A stretch of DNA of 64,000 nucleotides from Antedon mediterranea (taxonomy: Eukaryota; Echinodermata; Crinoidea; Comatulida; Antedonidae). Position 1 is the first letter of the stretch; the number at the start of each line of letters is the position of its first letter. The DNA is taken from assembly GCF_964355755.1 (NCBI RefSeq), contig NC_092677.1, positions 20,122,101-20,186,100 of the forward strand, in the 5' to 3' direction. Below are positions 11,429 through 22,271 of the stretch, one piece after another. The position numbers and the translations under genes are program-made. Below the pieces are notes generated by a model that ran no database searches, was not told where the DNA came from, and worked only from the letters and a program-made list of their open reading frames with translations.

Positions 11429-13108
11429 AGGCCAGACATAGACAATTGTAACATTATAATAATTAATTTTGGAATACATCAAATTGACATTGAAGTAATG
11501 CATGGACAGACACCAAAAATACACTAAAAGGAAGAGGTATGTCAACTTCAAATTGTAATTTCATGGAAACAAAGAAAAAAACCCCTCCAATTTTTTTATA
11601 TGTTGTAGTTGACACGTAGGGCTACATTTTTCATGATAGTCACCAACAAAACGGGCGTGTTCCACGGGGTCAATTTCAAGGTCAAAATATATGTCAAAGT
11701 TTTATTCAACTTAAAATTAACATAAAACACACACAATTAGTATATTTAGATTCCTTATGGTCTCCCCTTTACAAAAATACCTTTGCTTTTAAAATCGAAC
11801 CTATAGTTCCCGAGATACAGCTCTTTGAAATGTGGCGGACGCGCCCTTTTTTGCGTAAAAACCGAAAATTGAAATTGCGATATCTTGAAAACCGTTGGTC
11901 CGATAAAGTTAAAATTTGAAATTTTGGCTTTAATTGCTATGAATCACCCATATACCAAATTTCATCAAAATTGGAAGAGGTAGGGTTTAACTCATTGGGT
12001 GATCTGAGATGGAATGACCCAATACTGTAAATACCTATTAACTATTTTTGGTCCTCATTTGAATCAAGCATTTCTTACTGTGAATGTTCGTACTGTTAGC
12101 GGGACTGTTAGATGTAATATAAAAATATATACATTTATAAACTTTATTACTGAGATTGTGGATAGGCTCTACTGTTAGATATATAACACATTATTATATA
12201 CAAATAAACTTTATACTGACAGTTCCTTCTCACAGTTTGTATTAATTAATAATTACCAAAAATATAAACGTCGTAGTGGTGTATCGTGACATGTACTTTA
12301 ATATTTCAATCGATTATGACAGTGACAGTTTTAACAAAGTATTACATCGCAAATGTTTTACTGTATTTAGAGGTATATTATTTATAGGCCTATAAAACAT
12401 GAAAAAAATATTTTGTTACTGAGTGGATAAAGAATATATTTAAAAATTGTTCCTCTTTGTACCTATCCGCTTTCCCATCCCTCAACCCTAATGTTACATA
12501 CAAAACACAAATTGGGTTTCTTTTAAATGAGTCCAAATCAAAAATTTGGACTCATTTTGTGATAAGTTTCTCCTTCGGAAGTAATTCCCAGAGTGCTAAT
12601 TTTAGTTGACTACATAAATCATCGTGTCTATTTATTCGTTTCTGTAAACGACAATGTATTATAGTCCCGCGGTACGTACATTTGAAATCGCCAGTTTTGT
12701 TACGCTGAAATTACTGTGTATTCGAGAACCATCTGTGGGCACGACCTAGATGCTACGCGAGCGAAGCGAGCGTACCATCTAGTACTCATAATTAAATGTT
12801 GACGATTAACTGACCTTATGTCAACTGATGAAATGATGTATTGCTCTTTTACATTGCGTAAATTTTTGTTAAATGTTAGTTTTTATTTGGTTTTATAGGC
12901 AAGTTCTATGATTGGTCAATATTGACATTTGACCCTTAATCATGAAGGATTTTTTTTTCATACGGTGATTGAATAGATACCTGTATCATAAAAATGAAAT
13001 AAAAGACCAAATTGTGCTCCAATAATTCTTGACTCTGCCTAAGTCAAATTCGCGCAAGTCAAAATTTGTTATATGTTGTCTTGTTGCGGCTTAAACCTTA
13101 AAATAAAA

Positions 13109-13234
13109 TATATCAATACAGTTTGTCATTGCCGATAAAGGAGGCTTAGCATTTATTAGGCCTAGCTAGCTAAGCAAACTCAATTAAAGAAGGCTCATCG
13201 TGTGGGCCGCGATCGTGACAGTGTCTACTATGCC
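13109..13234 (+). repeat. Dispersed repeat, copies also at 21287-21380 and 21390-21501
   Basis: Near-identical ~100-125-base sequence containing ATTAGGCCTAGCTAGCTAAG and GTGTGGGCCGCGATCGTG. Three copies occur in the window, all on the + strand. Not coding. Confidence 0.85.
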
Positions 13235-13969
13235 TAGGCCTAGCCGTAGCGCGGCTAGTGAGTGGGCCTAGGCCTAGCATCTGTAAGTCCAAGTTCGCAT
13301 AACTCGAATTGACTGTAATACATATTGTTGTAATTGGTCAATTTTGAACTTTGACCCCTTATATCTCGAAAACGCTTCCTATCCTGATCGATTACATTAC
13401 CGGAAAATTCTGGTATAGAGTTGGATGGCAATCAGTGTTTTGAGAAAAAAAAGCTTGTAAAAATAGTCCAGTCAATCTAATGATATACCCACCACAAATT
13501 GCAATAGTAACAAAGCAAGTATTTTTGAATTCCATATAAAGTGTAGAACAACATACTAAAAGTCACCGAAAATCCAAGCATTGGGTAAAGGGGTCAGAGG
13601 TCAATAAAGGTCATTTTAAGTCAAAATTAATATGCTCCATTAATTACATATATTTAACCATTTGAAATACATTATATACAAGTGTGATTTATGTCATCCG
13701 AAAGCTTATTAAATTTCCTATTCAGTGATATCAAACTTATAGTCATAACATTTTATTCAGCATGTCATTTTTGCGGAAAAACACAACATAATGTGTCAAT
13801 TTTGGCTAAAAATGTTGTTTTCGCTGTAAACAACAATGGTATACACACAGGGATACCCTGGGGTGAACATTTCAGTCCAAAGCGATACACATGACCAGCT
13901 CAAGATGCAGATGAGTTCCTGTTCCTGTTGCTTCTGGATGATCTACATTCCATTTTTTCCAGATGACAT

Positions 13970-14275
13970 TTGTGTTGCCATGGTTACAGTATTTATATTG
14001 GGATGTGTAAGTATTTTAACGATTTTTTAACCAGTAGAAATACAAAGATGTTCAACAGCAGTTTGATAATGACCTCCATGTTGTATGACGTTCGGACCAT
14101 CTGGGCTGGATTGTCAACAGACCTGGTGATTGAAAAAGTTTCTATGAGAAGCCTCAAAGAAAACCAGAGGTTTGACAAGAGATTTAGGAATGAGTACATC
14201 CAGACCAAATCTGCGCTGAATGTAATGCCTCGCAATAGTATCAGGGCGTTACTCCAGCAGCGGCCAATATAAGAA
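13970..14275 (+). pseudogene. Fragment of an uncharacterised invertebrate repeat-encoded protein (N-terminal part)
   Basis: Encodes Trp-Ala-Gly-Leu-Ser-Thr-Asp-Leu-Val-Ile-Glu-Lys-Val and Met-Arg-Ser-Leu-Lys. I recognise this segment from multicopy proteins of unknown function in cnidarian and echinoderm genomes. The downstream part appears at 15697-16690 after the inserted gypsy fragment. No intact frame survives and the start is not definable. Confidence 0.45.
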
Positions 14276-14531
14276 CTTATGGCCACACGTCAGGAACACA
14301 ATAGCAATTGAAAAATCCATTTGGTTACGAATCAGAGACTTCATACCATTGACACGGGAGTTACTGCAGGTGACTCGGAATATTGGCAATGTGGTATTAA
14401 GCATTGAATATTTTGGACGGATGTTAGGCCAGAAAGTCTTGCAATGTATTCAAGATCCTGGCAATAAAGTACATACAGGCAAATATGTGTGCATCGATCC
14501 TACAGTTCCAGAGGAGACTCGAGGTGACAAC

Positions 14532-14714
14532 TGTAATGATATTGTAAGCCTGAACACAACCGTAATGTGTACAGCGCCCCCACACCGCACAATTCGTGCA
14601 CATGGTTTTGACAGCCATCTTGATTCTGGAGTTTCTGCATTAAAAGTTATAAAAGTTTACACAGTCGTCTATCGCGTTATTAAAGTCATTATTCCCATAA
14701 GTCATAACATTACA
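14532..14714 (+). repeat. Putative 5' LTR of the Ty3/gypsy fragment
   Basis: Starts TGTAATG and ends CATTACA, a perfect 7-bp inverted pair in the usual TG...CA form. It is followed directly by TGGTGGCAGCC, which looks like a tRNA primer-binding site, and then by gag. No 3' LTR was found after the integrase fragment, so the limits rest on one copy only. Confidence 0.5.
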
Positions 14715-14727
14715 TGGTGGCAGCCAA

Positions 14728-15300
14728 ATGGATTCGATCACCAAGCCAAGCATCAATTACCAGGCTAGCAACATGTCTGCAGAAATCGCAAATTTTAAGC
14801 AATATTGCAAGCTGCTGTTCAAGGGTCCTCTCGCCAAGGTATGCAAGGACGATCCGTCACGGGTGACTTACATTTTGATTTGGCTAGGTCAAGAAGGACT
14901 GAGAATTTTTAATTCATGGGGAATGGACCAGGATGATCAGACGCCTAAATCAATACTCGAAAGGTTGGAGAAACATTTCACACCCAAGACAAATTTCAGA
15001 TTGTCGAGATTCGAGTTTGGTAGGCTCAAACAAGCATCAGGTGAAAAGGTGGACGATTACGTCGCCAGGCTACGTTTGCAAGCACAGAAGTGCAAATTTA
15101 CGCACGCAGTCGCAAGCAACGACGGGCAAAACGTAAGTAATAATCTCTAAGAATTCGATGAACGAATCATTGAGCAATTAATCACTGGGACAAATTCCAC
15201 AGAGGTCCAAAAGAAGCTTATAGCTTCCAGCGATTTAACGCTAGACAAAGCTATAGACACAGCCAGAACACATGAGGCAACAAAGGCACTTGTTATCTGA
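14728..15300 (+). pseudogene. Ty3/gypsy retrotransposon gag (broken)
   Basis: The frame from 14728 to 15150 encodes a retrotransposon Gag-type helical domain (Phe-Lys-Gln-Tyr..., Trp-Leu-Gly-Gln-Glu-Gly, Phe-Thr-Pro-Lys-Thr-Asn). A stop breaks it, then coding resumes in the same frame to about 15300 (Phe-Asp-Glu-Arg-Ile-Ile-Glu-Gln-Leu-Ile-Thr-Gly). The zinc knuckle, protease, reverse transcriptase and RNase H are absent. The next recognisable piece, integrase, begins within a few bases, which shows a large internal deletion. Confidence 0.7.
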
Positions 15301-15696
15301 TCCCTGAGTCCTTAAGACAGGACATCCTCGACAAGCTACACGAAGCACATCTTGGCACCACAAAAACCCAATTGCGAGCACGCACAGCGGTATTTTGGCC
15401 AAACATGAACGACGCAATACGCACAAAAGTTGAGAACTGCGAAATTTGTCAGCAACACGCACGACGAAAACAGAAGGAACCAATAATCCAGCATGAAATA
15501 CCTACTAGACCTTGGCAAAGACTAGGAGCAGACCTGTTCGCACTAAACGGCTCAAACTATATCATCATCTGCGACTACTACTCAAAATTCCCAATCGTCA
15601 AGAATCTACGCAGTGGGACCACATCTAAAACAGTCGTCAACGTGTTAAAAGAAATATTCGCTGAGCACGGTACCCCAGACGAAATCGTTAGAAAGC
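15300..15696 (+). pseudogene. Ty3/gypsy integrase fragment
   Basis: Encodes the integrase zinc-binding region (His-Glu-Ala-His-Leu-Gly...Cys-Glu-Ile-Cys, an H2C2 finger preceded by a Leu-x-x-Arg-Ala...Trp-Pro segment). It continues into the catalytic core (Gly-Ala-Asp-Leu-Phe, Cys-Asp-Tyr-Tyr-Ser-Lys-Phe, Glu-His-Gly-Thr-Pro-Asp). Similarity ends abruptly at about 15696, before the second catalytic Asp and Glu, where the host element's own coding sequence resumes. Non-functional. Confidence 0.75.
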
Positions 15697-16690
15697 GGCT
15701 CATCCACCAAAGACGGCGCACATGGTAAGGCGGGTCAGGTGGTAGTATCCCTGTACATTTTACCAGTGACATGTTCCACAAAATAGAATCACTTTCTGTA
15801 ACAAACAACAATTTATAAATATTTGTAATTAGTATTTGAACAAAATGGCAATGAGTGAATGCAGCTGCTGATACAGATGTTATTTCGGATAGTACAAAAA
15901 ACCATTGAATCAGCAAACAGGAAAACATCTGTCATTATCCGATGACACGGATCTATCTAGTGCTCCTCTGCAGTCAAGCATTTAAAACATCTTGTGATAT
16001 TCTTTAGAACTATCAAACTGGTTCAAACAGTACTTTTGAGAGACATCTGTGATAACCTTCTGTTTGCTCATGCGATACTGGTGACAAAACATCCAGAGTT
16101 TTCGGAATTGGAAAACAAGTGGCTCTAAAAAAAGCTTGTCATTGCACTTATTTCTGACATTATGCTGTAGTCTTCAGATGCAAACAAGCTACAAAAGATG
16201 ACATTGTGGTTGCTAGAGAAAATGATTTAGTGTGTCTGTACAATGGACGACCTGGACAACGTGGAATGCCTTTGACTCCATCCCATCTACAAGTTCAAGT
16301 TATCTTTTAGCAATGGAGTGGGGTTGATATGTGTACCGAAGATTGGGGATGGAAGATCAGATGATGGAAACATGGTTCCTCTACACACAGACTTCAAGCC
16401 AGCACCTGAGTATGTGGTGAATGCAACGGAATTGCACTGTACTGATACCCGAACAAGAAAGTGATACTGATGACATAGTTGTCAGTCCTTTTCTATTTGA
16501 AGGATTAAACAATATCATCCCACGGGGCAATTCAAATAAAAAGGTCTGGATTAAAATGATCTTACAAAATATACAAAAATATCACAATGAACAGTACAAT
16601 ATAACAAGAGTCAAAGTTCAAGAATTTAAGAATTTAACTGGCAAAAAAGAATTTCTACATGCCAGGCATCGAAAGCGACGCCCATGAGGC
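15697..16690 (+). pseudogene. Decayed invertebrate repeat-encoded protein (C-terminal part)
   Basis: With stops and frameshifts, the + strand shows in order: Ser-Thr-Lys-Asp-Gly-Ala-His; Glu-Ser-Ala-Asn-Arg-Lys-Thr-Ser-Val-Ile followed by Asp-Asp-Thr-Asp-Leu; Cys-Asp-Thr...Phe-Gly-Ile-Gly-Lys-Gln; Leu-Tyr-Asn-Gly-Arg-Pro-Gly-Gln; and Asp-Trp-Gly-Trp-Lys...Met-Val-Pro-Leu-His-Thr-Asp...Lys-Pro-Ala-Pro-Glu-Tyr. This order matches a widespread invertebrate family of unknown function, probably transposon-borne. An 88-codon frame at 16421-16687 follows and is not recognised. Confidence 0.5.
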
Positions 16691-16929
16691 ACCTGAGACA
16701 TGAGCTTGAAATCACTGAACGGTTAACATTTTATTCACTGAATGGTTAACATTTTTTAGAATAGCTCTACTTTTTTCTAGAGTTTGCATGTCACAGAAGG
16801 AAGATAAGCTACAAAGTTGACAACCTATTAATTTAGAACTTAAATTAACAATTCTTTGTAGTGAGTTTTTCTTTTTGACCCTAAGACTAAAAAACCAGCA
16901 TATAAAGTAAAACAGTTAAAACGTTCTCA

Positions 16930-17367
16930 ATAAAGGAATTATAAAAAACCCTGAGAATTACTTTATCGACATTAAAATGGTTCAGCTTCCTTAACAGATA
17001 AAGTCTCTGGTGCCTTTTCTTTACTATTGCCTCTGTATTTAATTCCCAGCTGAGATTGTCCTAGGTATTTAAAGGAATGGACAATTTTGCTGGTTCGTCA
17101 TTTATGAGGGATACCAGAGGGCTGCGTTCTTTCTCCTTCCAAAAATCTACAATCATCTCCTTGGTTTTGGTCACATTGACTTCCATCTAATGCGGAACCA
17201 TGGCCGTCCCGTGAATTTTTAAGGAGAGACAGCAAGACAGTGTCGTCGGCAAATTTGACAAGATGACTTTTGTCCTGTTTGCTGCGACAGTCACCCGTGT
17301 ATATAATATACAGGAGAGGAGAGAGGACGCAACCCTGGGGAGATCCAATACTTGTCATTACGTACAT
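16930..17367 (-). pseudogene. LINE reverse-transcriptase fragment (L2/CR1-like)
   Basis: On the minus strand the frame from 17367 encodes the polymerase motif Gly-Ser-Pro-Gln-Gly-Cys-Val-Leu-Ser-Pro-Leu-Leu and the catalytic box Val-Lys-Phe-Ala-Asp-Asp-Thr. The thumb region (Phe-Lys-Tyr-Leu-Gly; Leu-Tyr-Leu-Leu-Arg-Lys-Leu-Asn) continues in shifted frames to about 16930. It is truncated at both ends. Clade assignment is tentative. Confidence 0.65.
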
Positions 17368-17599
17368 TCGTTGATACTAAAATCATAAAAAATCTATCTA
17401 TAGTAAATCATGAGTTGATTCCAAATTATCAAGACTCATTAATTAATCAGCAATAGTACATACCGCTAATGAATTTCAATGTTCTACTAGCTAGCATCAT
17501 TTTTCCTATTTCATGATGATACAATAGGTACAGGAAAAACATTATTTGCACCAAATACTTCCAATATATAAATAAACATAATTTAGTTTTACGCTATTT

Positions 17600-18420
17600 T
17601 AAGAAAATTTGAGTTTTCGTAAAAGGTCACTGACCTCTATAGTTACATAACAACTGTTGTATCAATTAGTTTTTAGAGTAAGAAATACATATTATACACA
17701 TTTGTAGTTATTTAGATTTTATTGGCAGGCATAAATGTTACCTCTAAACACAAGTTTCATCAAATGCATCGGCAATTATGGAATAAGACATTGCAGTTAA
17801 TAATTTTGTTAGGAAAAATTTGAGTTTTTGTAAAAGGTCAAACCTTTTGACCTCTAGTTACGTATAACTGTTGTATTAATTATTTTTTTAATGTATATTA
17901 GTAGGATATATATACTATACACATTGGTACTAAAGCTATTTAGATATGATTATAAAACAATGGATTATAGCATAGGCATAAACGCTACCCCCTACCACAA
18001 AATTGTTTACATTACATTTGATCAAGAATCAATTTCAATAAGAATAGTACATTACTTTTAAAATTCTTCTAGTTAACATCATGTTTCCTATTTTATGTAT
18101 CGATAGGTACAGAAAAAACACAATTTTGATTAAATGCATCCACAATTATGGCATACGATATTACAGTTAATCATTTTTTTATGGAAAAAAATGAGTTTTT
18201 GTAAAAGGTCAATAACCTTTTGACCTCTAGTTATATAAATAGGTGTTGTATTTAGTTTTTTTTAAATTGCATATTAGAAAGAAATATATATTCTACACAT
18301 TGATATCAAGATTATTGAGATTTGATTATAAAACCACAAGTTATGGGCATAAATGTTATCCCCTACCCCAAAAATATTTACGGAATAAAATCGCTATATA
18401 GTTGTTGAGATTACGTAAAA
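17600..18420 (+). repeat. Three tandem ~300-bp repeats
   Basis: Each copy contains TTGAGTTTT(T/C)GTAAAAGGTCA, a GACCTCTAGTTA segment and a poly-T run, then ATTATAAAACA and CATAAATGTTACC. Copies start near 17605, 17815 and 18185. They are diverged and non-coding, and sit just inside the right inverted end of the composite element. Confidence 0.6.
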
Positions 18421-19718
18421 AATAATGTGTTCCAATGCTTCAATTTTCGGTGACTTTTAATATGTCATTCTAAAGTACATTTGGAATGAAAAAATCAATG
18501 TTTCGTTACTATTGCAATTTGTGGTGGGTTTACCTCTAAATATCACTAGATTGACTGGACTAAAAAGTTTACACCTTAGCAAAAGGGTATTCTAATTGTT
18601 GTATTTCTATTAAACTTTTTACCTTCGTTCTAACTATTCTATATTCTCTATTATAAAACACCTAAATAAATTCCTGTCATTTGATTGGACGATTGTGGGT
18701 CACATGGCGTGCAATAGTACGCACTATTAAACAATCGTTTAATAGTACTTTTTAAACATTTTTGTGTACGAAAAAAAAAAACGTTTCGCGGATGAAAACA
18801 AAATCTAGTGTACAAATTACAGTACTGTGAAATACAACAACAGCGCCACATGTTGTCTTGCCTTTTTGTTTGTAAACACCAGCAGCAGATTTTTGTGTGA
18901 GAGATATATACTGTATATACACTAATTTCATTCAAAAAGGCATTTAAATTTAATAGCTTTTGATCATTTTTACGATTTTGATTAATTGGGACATAAAGAC
19001 GTGGAATCGTTGGAAAAAAACACAATTAGCCTATGAGAATTTTCGTATTCAGCTGCAGCCTAGCCGGGCCTATAATGATGATGAAAGGTTATATTTCATC
19101 ATTCACTTCATGCCATTATTTGTACCATTACACTCATAAACATTCATTATTTGTATATTATTATGCAACATTTATTAACATAATATTAATTTAAAGCTCA
19201 GGTACATGCATGAATTTTAAACATAATATCTGGTTAATTGTACATAAATCAAATATTTGTAATAGAAATCAAGACGAAAAAACATGAATTTCCCTTAAAA
19301 TGGTGAAATACAAAATTTGGAAAAATTCTGCTATATAAACCAGGAAGACTTTTTTCAGTGGTTAGGTAGTTTAACCTAATGTAATAACATGTCTGGTGAC
19401 TCCATAGAAGGTGAAAAGAGATGGTGGATATACGGTGGATAATTTTTGCTATAGCATGAAAATAAAACTCTGAAGTTGAATGAAAATACTGTACTAGAAT
19501 CGTAAAATTCAAGTTATATTACCTACTGTATATAGTCATTTTATAACATTTTTTACCATCGTTTATTTTTCATAGTTTTTTAAAAATGCCTCTCTATTTA
19601 CAACATTTGTGTATTAATAGAATAGAGATTTTGCTGTGTAATTTGAACTATTCTTTCTTATTTTCCAACCAAACAACAGCAATTTATTTAGATGTTATAA
19701 ATAGTGCTTTATTTTTAG

Positions 19719-19844
19719 TTTATTGTGCAAGTGTATTGGGAAATCATACTGTTCAAATGGAGAATGATTTAGAGGTGAAACCTCATTTTTACATCAATGT
19801 AGCTGATATTGATACAATTGAAGCAGAATTGTTCTTTGTAGCAT
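19719..19844 (+). CDS. DENND11: DENND11 orthologue, exon 3 of 5 visible
   Basis: Begins after TTTATTTTTAG; its first two bases complete the split Val codon from the exon at 3837. It reads Tyr-Cys-Ala, a variable acidic stretch, then His-Phe-Tyr-Ile-Asn-Val-Ala-Asp-Ile-Asp, the conserved LCHN strand-turn block, and ends Phe-Val-Ala-Cys with the Cys codon split (phase 1) at a GTGAGT donor at 19845. The length is close to that expected from the vertebrate protein. Confidence 0.9.
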
Positions 19845-20189
19845 GTGAGTATTGCCATACCTTAGTTGTCTTTTAACTATTGAACAAACTCCAGCCTCAG
19901 TTATTATAGAGTAGTATAGTACTTAGTAGACACATCATCAACAACATAATAGAAAAGTTGTTTTTCATTTTTGTTCCATTCACTATGGACTCTATGATAC
20001 CAAAAGTTGTTGCATCACAGAAGCAAAACAAAAACATCAATTCTCACACAATGCATTTACAGTGGACCGCTTGAAATATTAGACTTTTAGACTCAACTTT
20101 TTTTATATAAGTTTTAACATCCTTTAAGGTAGAACAATTCAGCGCTAAGCTGGCCAGTATGTTAAGTTACAGAGTAATATTATTTCCTA

Positions 20190-21075
20190 TACTGTGTGTT
20201 CTAGTACAGGTACACCACAAGGTAGCGTATTGGCACTTTGTGTGTTCTAGTACAGGTACACCACAAGGTAGCGTATTGGCACTTTGTGTGTTCTAGTACA
20301 GGTACACCACAAGGTAGCGTATTGGCACTTTGTGTGTTCTAGTACAGGTACACCACAAGGTAGCGTATTGGCACTTTGTGTGTTCTAGTACAGGTACACC
20401 ACAAGGTACCGTATTGGCACTTTTTTGTTTACTCTGTACACTTCAGATTTTAGGTCGATATCACCGAGTTCTCCAATGATAAATTTTGTTGATGATTCAG
20501 CTATGGTTTGACTTATTAATAACAACCTTTTTATCTATACTTTTCTGAGATTATTGCCCATATGCAGTAGTATTTATTTTTAAGTAAATAGTTTGTAACC
20601 TTAAATTAGATCGAAAAACCTAGGGATAGGGGTTGCTATTCAGAATTATAGTGCAATTTGCATGTCTTTGATATTGTGTCTAAGGCTTCTAAACAATTAT
20701 ATTCACATTTTGTTTTAAAAGAAGGTTAATGCTTTCAACATCAGAATTGTTGCTTTGTATGCATACTAATACTTGAGTATGCTTAGCCAGGTCTAACACT
20801 CTTCAATTACCAAATACATAATTTTTTAAATTGAAAAAGTACAGAAAAGAGCTCTTAAGACAATTCTAGGCCAAAATTACAGTACTTATTTGAATATCCT
20901 TGAGGAACTTTCCATTCCATTGATTCACTTGAAAACATGACAAACTGCTCAAATTAGCTTTGGAAAAAAATAGTTGAATTCAGATATTATTCGGACATTT
21001 TCATTTCCAAACAGTACTGAAAGCTTAGTTAATACTTATTTATCGATATACTTTTTTCCTGTTGTGGTGAAATTA
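20190..21075 (+). pseudogene. LINE reverse-transcriptase fragment with internal 46-bp tandem expansion
   Basis: After the array at 20201-20430 the + strand encodes Gly-Thr-Pro-Gln-Gly-Ser-Val-Leu, then a Leu-Phe-Thr-Leu-Tyr-like segment and Phe-Val-Asp-Asp-Ser, the catalytic box. Further on, Glu-Lys-Val-Gln-Lys-Arg-Ala-Leu-Lys-Thr-Ile-Leu-Gly and Leu-Glu-Glu-Leu-Ser-Ile-Pro match a LINE ORF2 C-terminus. Many stops show decay. It lies in the DENND11 intron. Confidence 0.6.
20201..20430 (+). repeat. Five tandem copies of a 46-bp unit
   Basis: Units start at 20201, 20247, 20293, 20339 and 20385 and are almost identical (CTAGTACAGGTACACCACAA...). The unit covers the codons for the reverse-transcriptase Thr-Pro-Gln-Gly motif. 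Because 46 is not a multiple of three, the expansion breaks the frame. Confidence 0.95.
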
Positions 21076-21748
21076 AATTTTGAATTGAATTGAATTAGGT
21101 CATATCGTTGCAAAACAGAAAGGTTTAATGTTAAACTACTCAATAATGTTTGGTCTATTTGTATTGTTGAACTGTTTTCATTTCTATTTTACTGTTTTAT
21201 ATTTATAAAATGAGCTTTTAGCTATGTCATTTTTTACCACACACATTTTGTGCCATACCTTCTGAAGTAAGTACCAAAGTACCAAAGGCTTAGCATTTAT
21301 TAGGCCTAGCTAGCTAAGCAAACTCAATTAAAGAAGGCTCATCGTGTGGGCCGCGATCGTGACAGTGTCTACTATGCCTAAAAAAAAAAAATATATCAAT
21401 ACAGTTTGTCATTGCCGATAAATGAGGCTTAGCATTTATTAGGCCTAGCTAGCTAAGCAAACTCAATTAAAGAAGGCTCATCGTGTGGGCCGCGATCGTG
21501 AAAGCTTAGTTAATACTTATTTATCTATATACTTTTTTCCTGTTGTGGTGAAATTAAATTTTGAATTGAATTGAATTAGGTCATATCGTTGCAAAACAGA
21601 AAGGTTTAATGTTAAACTACTCAATAATGTTTGGTCTATTTGTATTGTTGAACTGTTTTCATTTCTATTTTACTGTTTTATATTTATAAAATGAGCTTTT
21701 AGCTATGTCATTTTTTACCACACACATTTTGTGCCATACCTTCTGAAG
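21019..21748 (+). repeat. Direct duplication, 249-bp copies 481 bp apart
   Basis: Bases 21019-21267 and 21500-21748 are nearly identical (GAAAGCTTAGTTAATACTTA to ...CCATACCTTCTGAAG). The DNA between them holds two copies of the 13109-13234 dispersed repeat. This indicates a local unequal-exchange or replication-slippage duplication just before DENND11 exon 4. Confidence 0.9.
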
Positions 21749-21818
21749 AATTAGTCCCTGGGATTTTAAAGATGTGTTTACATACTATATAACTATATAA
21801 ATAATAACTTGTTCTCAG

Positions 21819-22038
21819 GTACAACTGAAAAGATATTCCTGGAAAAGAAAGATCTTTATGATGTTTATGTGGACAATCAGAATTTAGTTGTTCAGTCGAA
21901 CTCAATGAAAGACATATTGAAAATATGTTATGCGGATAAAGAGAAGTTCAATCAACTAAACAATCAACGTAGCGCACAACTCTTCAAAGCACAAGAACTT
22001 GAGGAAGAAGCTATGCAGGATGATCAAGTATTTGCTAC
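21819..22038 (+). CDS. DENND11: DENND11 orthologue, exon 4 of 5 visible
   Basis: Begins after TTCTCAG with GT completing the split Cys codon. It reads Thr-Thr-Glu-Lys-Ile-Phe then Asp-Leu-Tyr-Asp-Val-Tyr-Val-Asp-Asn-Gln-Asn, one of the most conserved LCHN blocks. Lys-Ile...Ala-Asp-Lys-Glu-Lys-Phe-Asn-Gln-Leu-Asn follows, and an acidic Glu-Leu-Glu-Glu-Glu segment. It ends in phase 2 at a GTAAGT donor at 22039. Codon phase matches the final exon exactly. Confidence 0.93.
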
Positions 22039-22180
22039 GTAAGTGGAATTTCAATTTTTGAACAAAGATGGTTGGTTATTAGAGAAAACGTTCTTTGTGT
22101 TGTCATTTGAGACATATTTTTTTAAGAATATTATAAATAAAGCATAAATCGGAGATGGGTCAGTAATTATTTAAAGTTCT

Positions 22181-22271
22181 GTCTACACTATCAAACTAGT
22201 GATATGATGTCACCGTGTCTATATATGGGCACATCACATTTTTTTTGTCACATACAGTTTGATAGTGTAGA
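22181..22271. mobile_element. Small MITE-like hairpin
   Basis: GTCTACACTATCAAACTA at 22181 is mirrored by AGTTTGATAGTGTAGA ending near 22271, with a short centre. Non-coding; superfamily unknown. Confidence 0.65.

Larger units (their letters stand above)
9460..12020 (+). mobile_element. DNA transposon with ~515-bp terminal inverted repeats
   Basis: Bases 9460-9977 and 11511-12020 are near-identical inverted repeats. The termini are GGGTCATTCCATCTCA and TGAGATGGAATGACCC, flanked on both sides by AATA, a possible 4-bp target duplication. Between them lie pieces of one plus-strand gene (10189-10569 and 10870-11428) interrupted by a SINE (about 10570-10868). The superfamily is not identified. 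Confidence 0.8.
13452..18570. mobile_element. Composite element bounded by ~135-bp diverged inverted repeats
   Basis: Bases about 13452-13585 (ACCACAAATTGCAATAGTAAC; AAAAGTCACCGAAAATCCAA) reappear reverse-complemented at about 18429-18570. Inside are fragments of one invertebrate repeat-protein family (13970-14275 and 15697-16690), a Ty3/gypsy fragment (14532-15696) and a minus-strand LINE fragment (16930-17367). Three ~300-base tandem copies of an AAAGGTCA...TTGACCTCTAGTTA unit follow at about 17600-18420. That these form one element is inference from the inverted ends. Confidence 0.45.
3976..19718 (+). other. DENND11: DENND11 intron (15.7 kb) filled with nested repeats
   Basis: Holds the elements at 4864-8142, 9460-12020 and 13452-18570, annotated separately. 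The remaining stretches (3976-4863, 8153-9459, 12021-13451, 18571-19718) show no gene. At 8296-8330 and 12755-12772 there are short GAGCGAAGCGAG-type repeats. Bases 13109-13234 are one copy of a dispersed repeat also present at 21287-21501. Confidence 0.8.

Noticed and set aside
15241-15518. Minus-strand frames of 60-80 codons
   Set aside because: They are antisense to the gypsy integrase fragment.
19249-19512. Minus-strand 87-codon frame
   Set aside because: AT-rich intronic sequence with no conserved motif or splice support.
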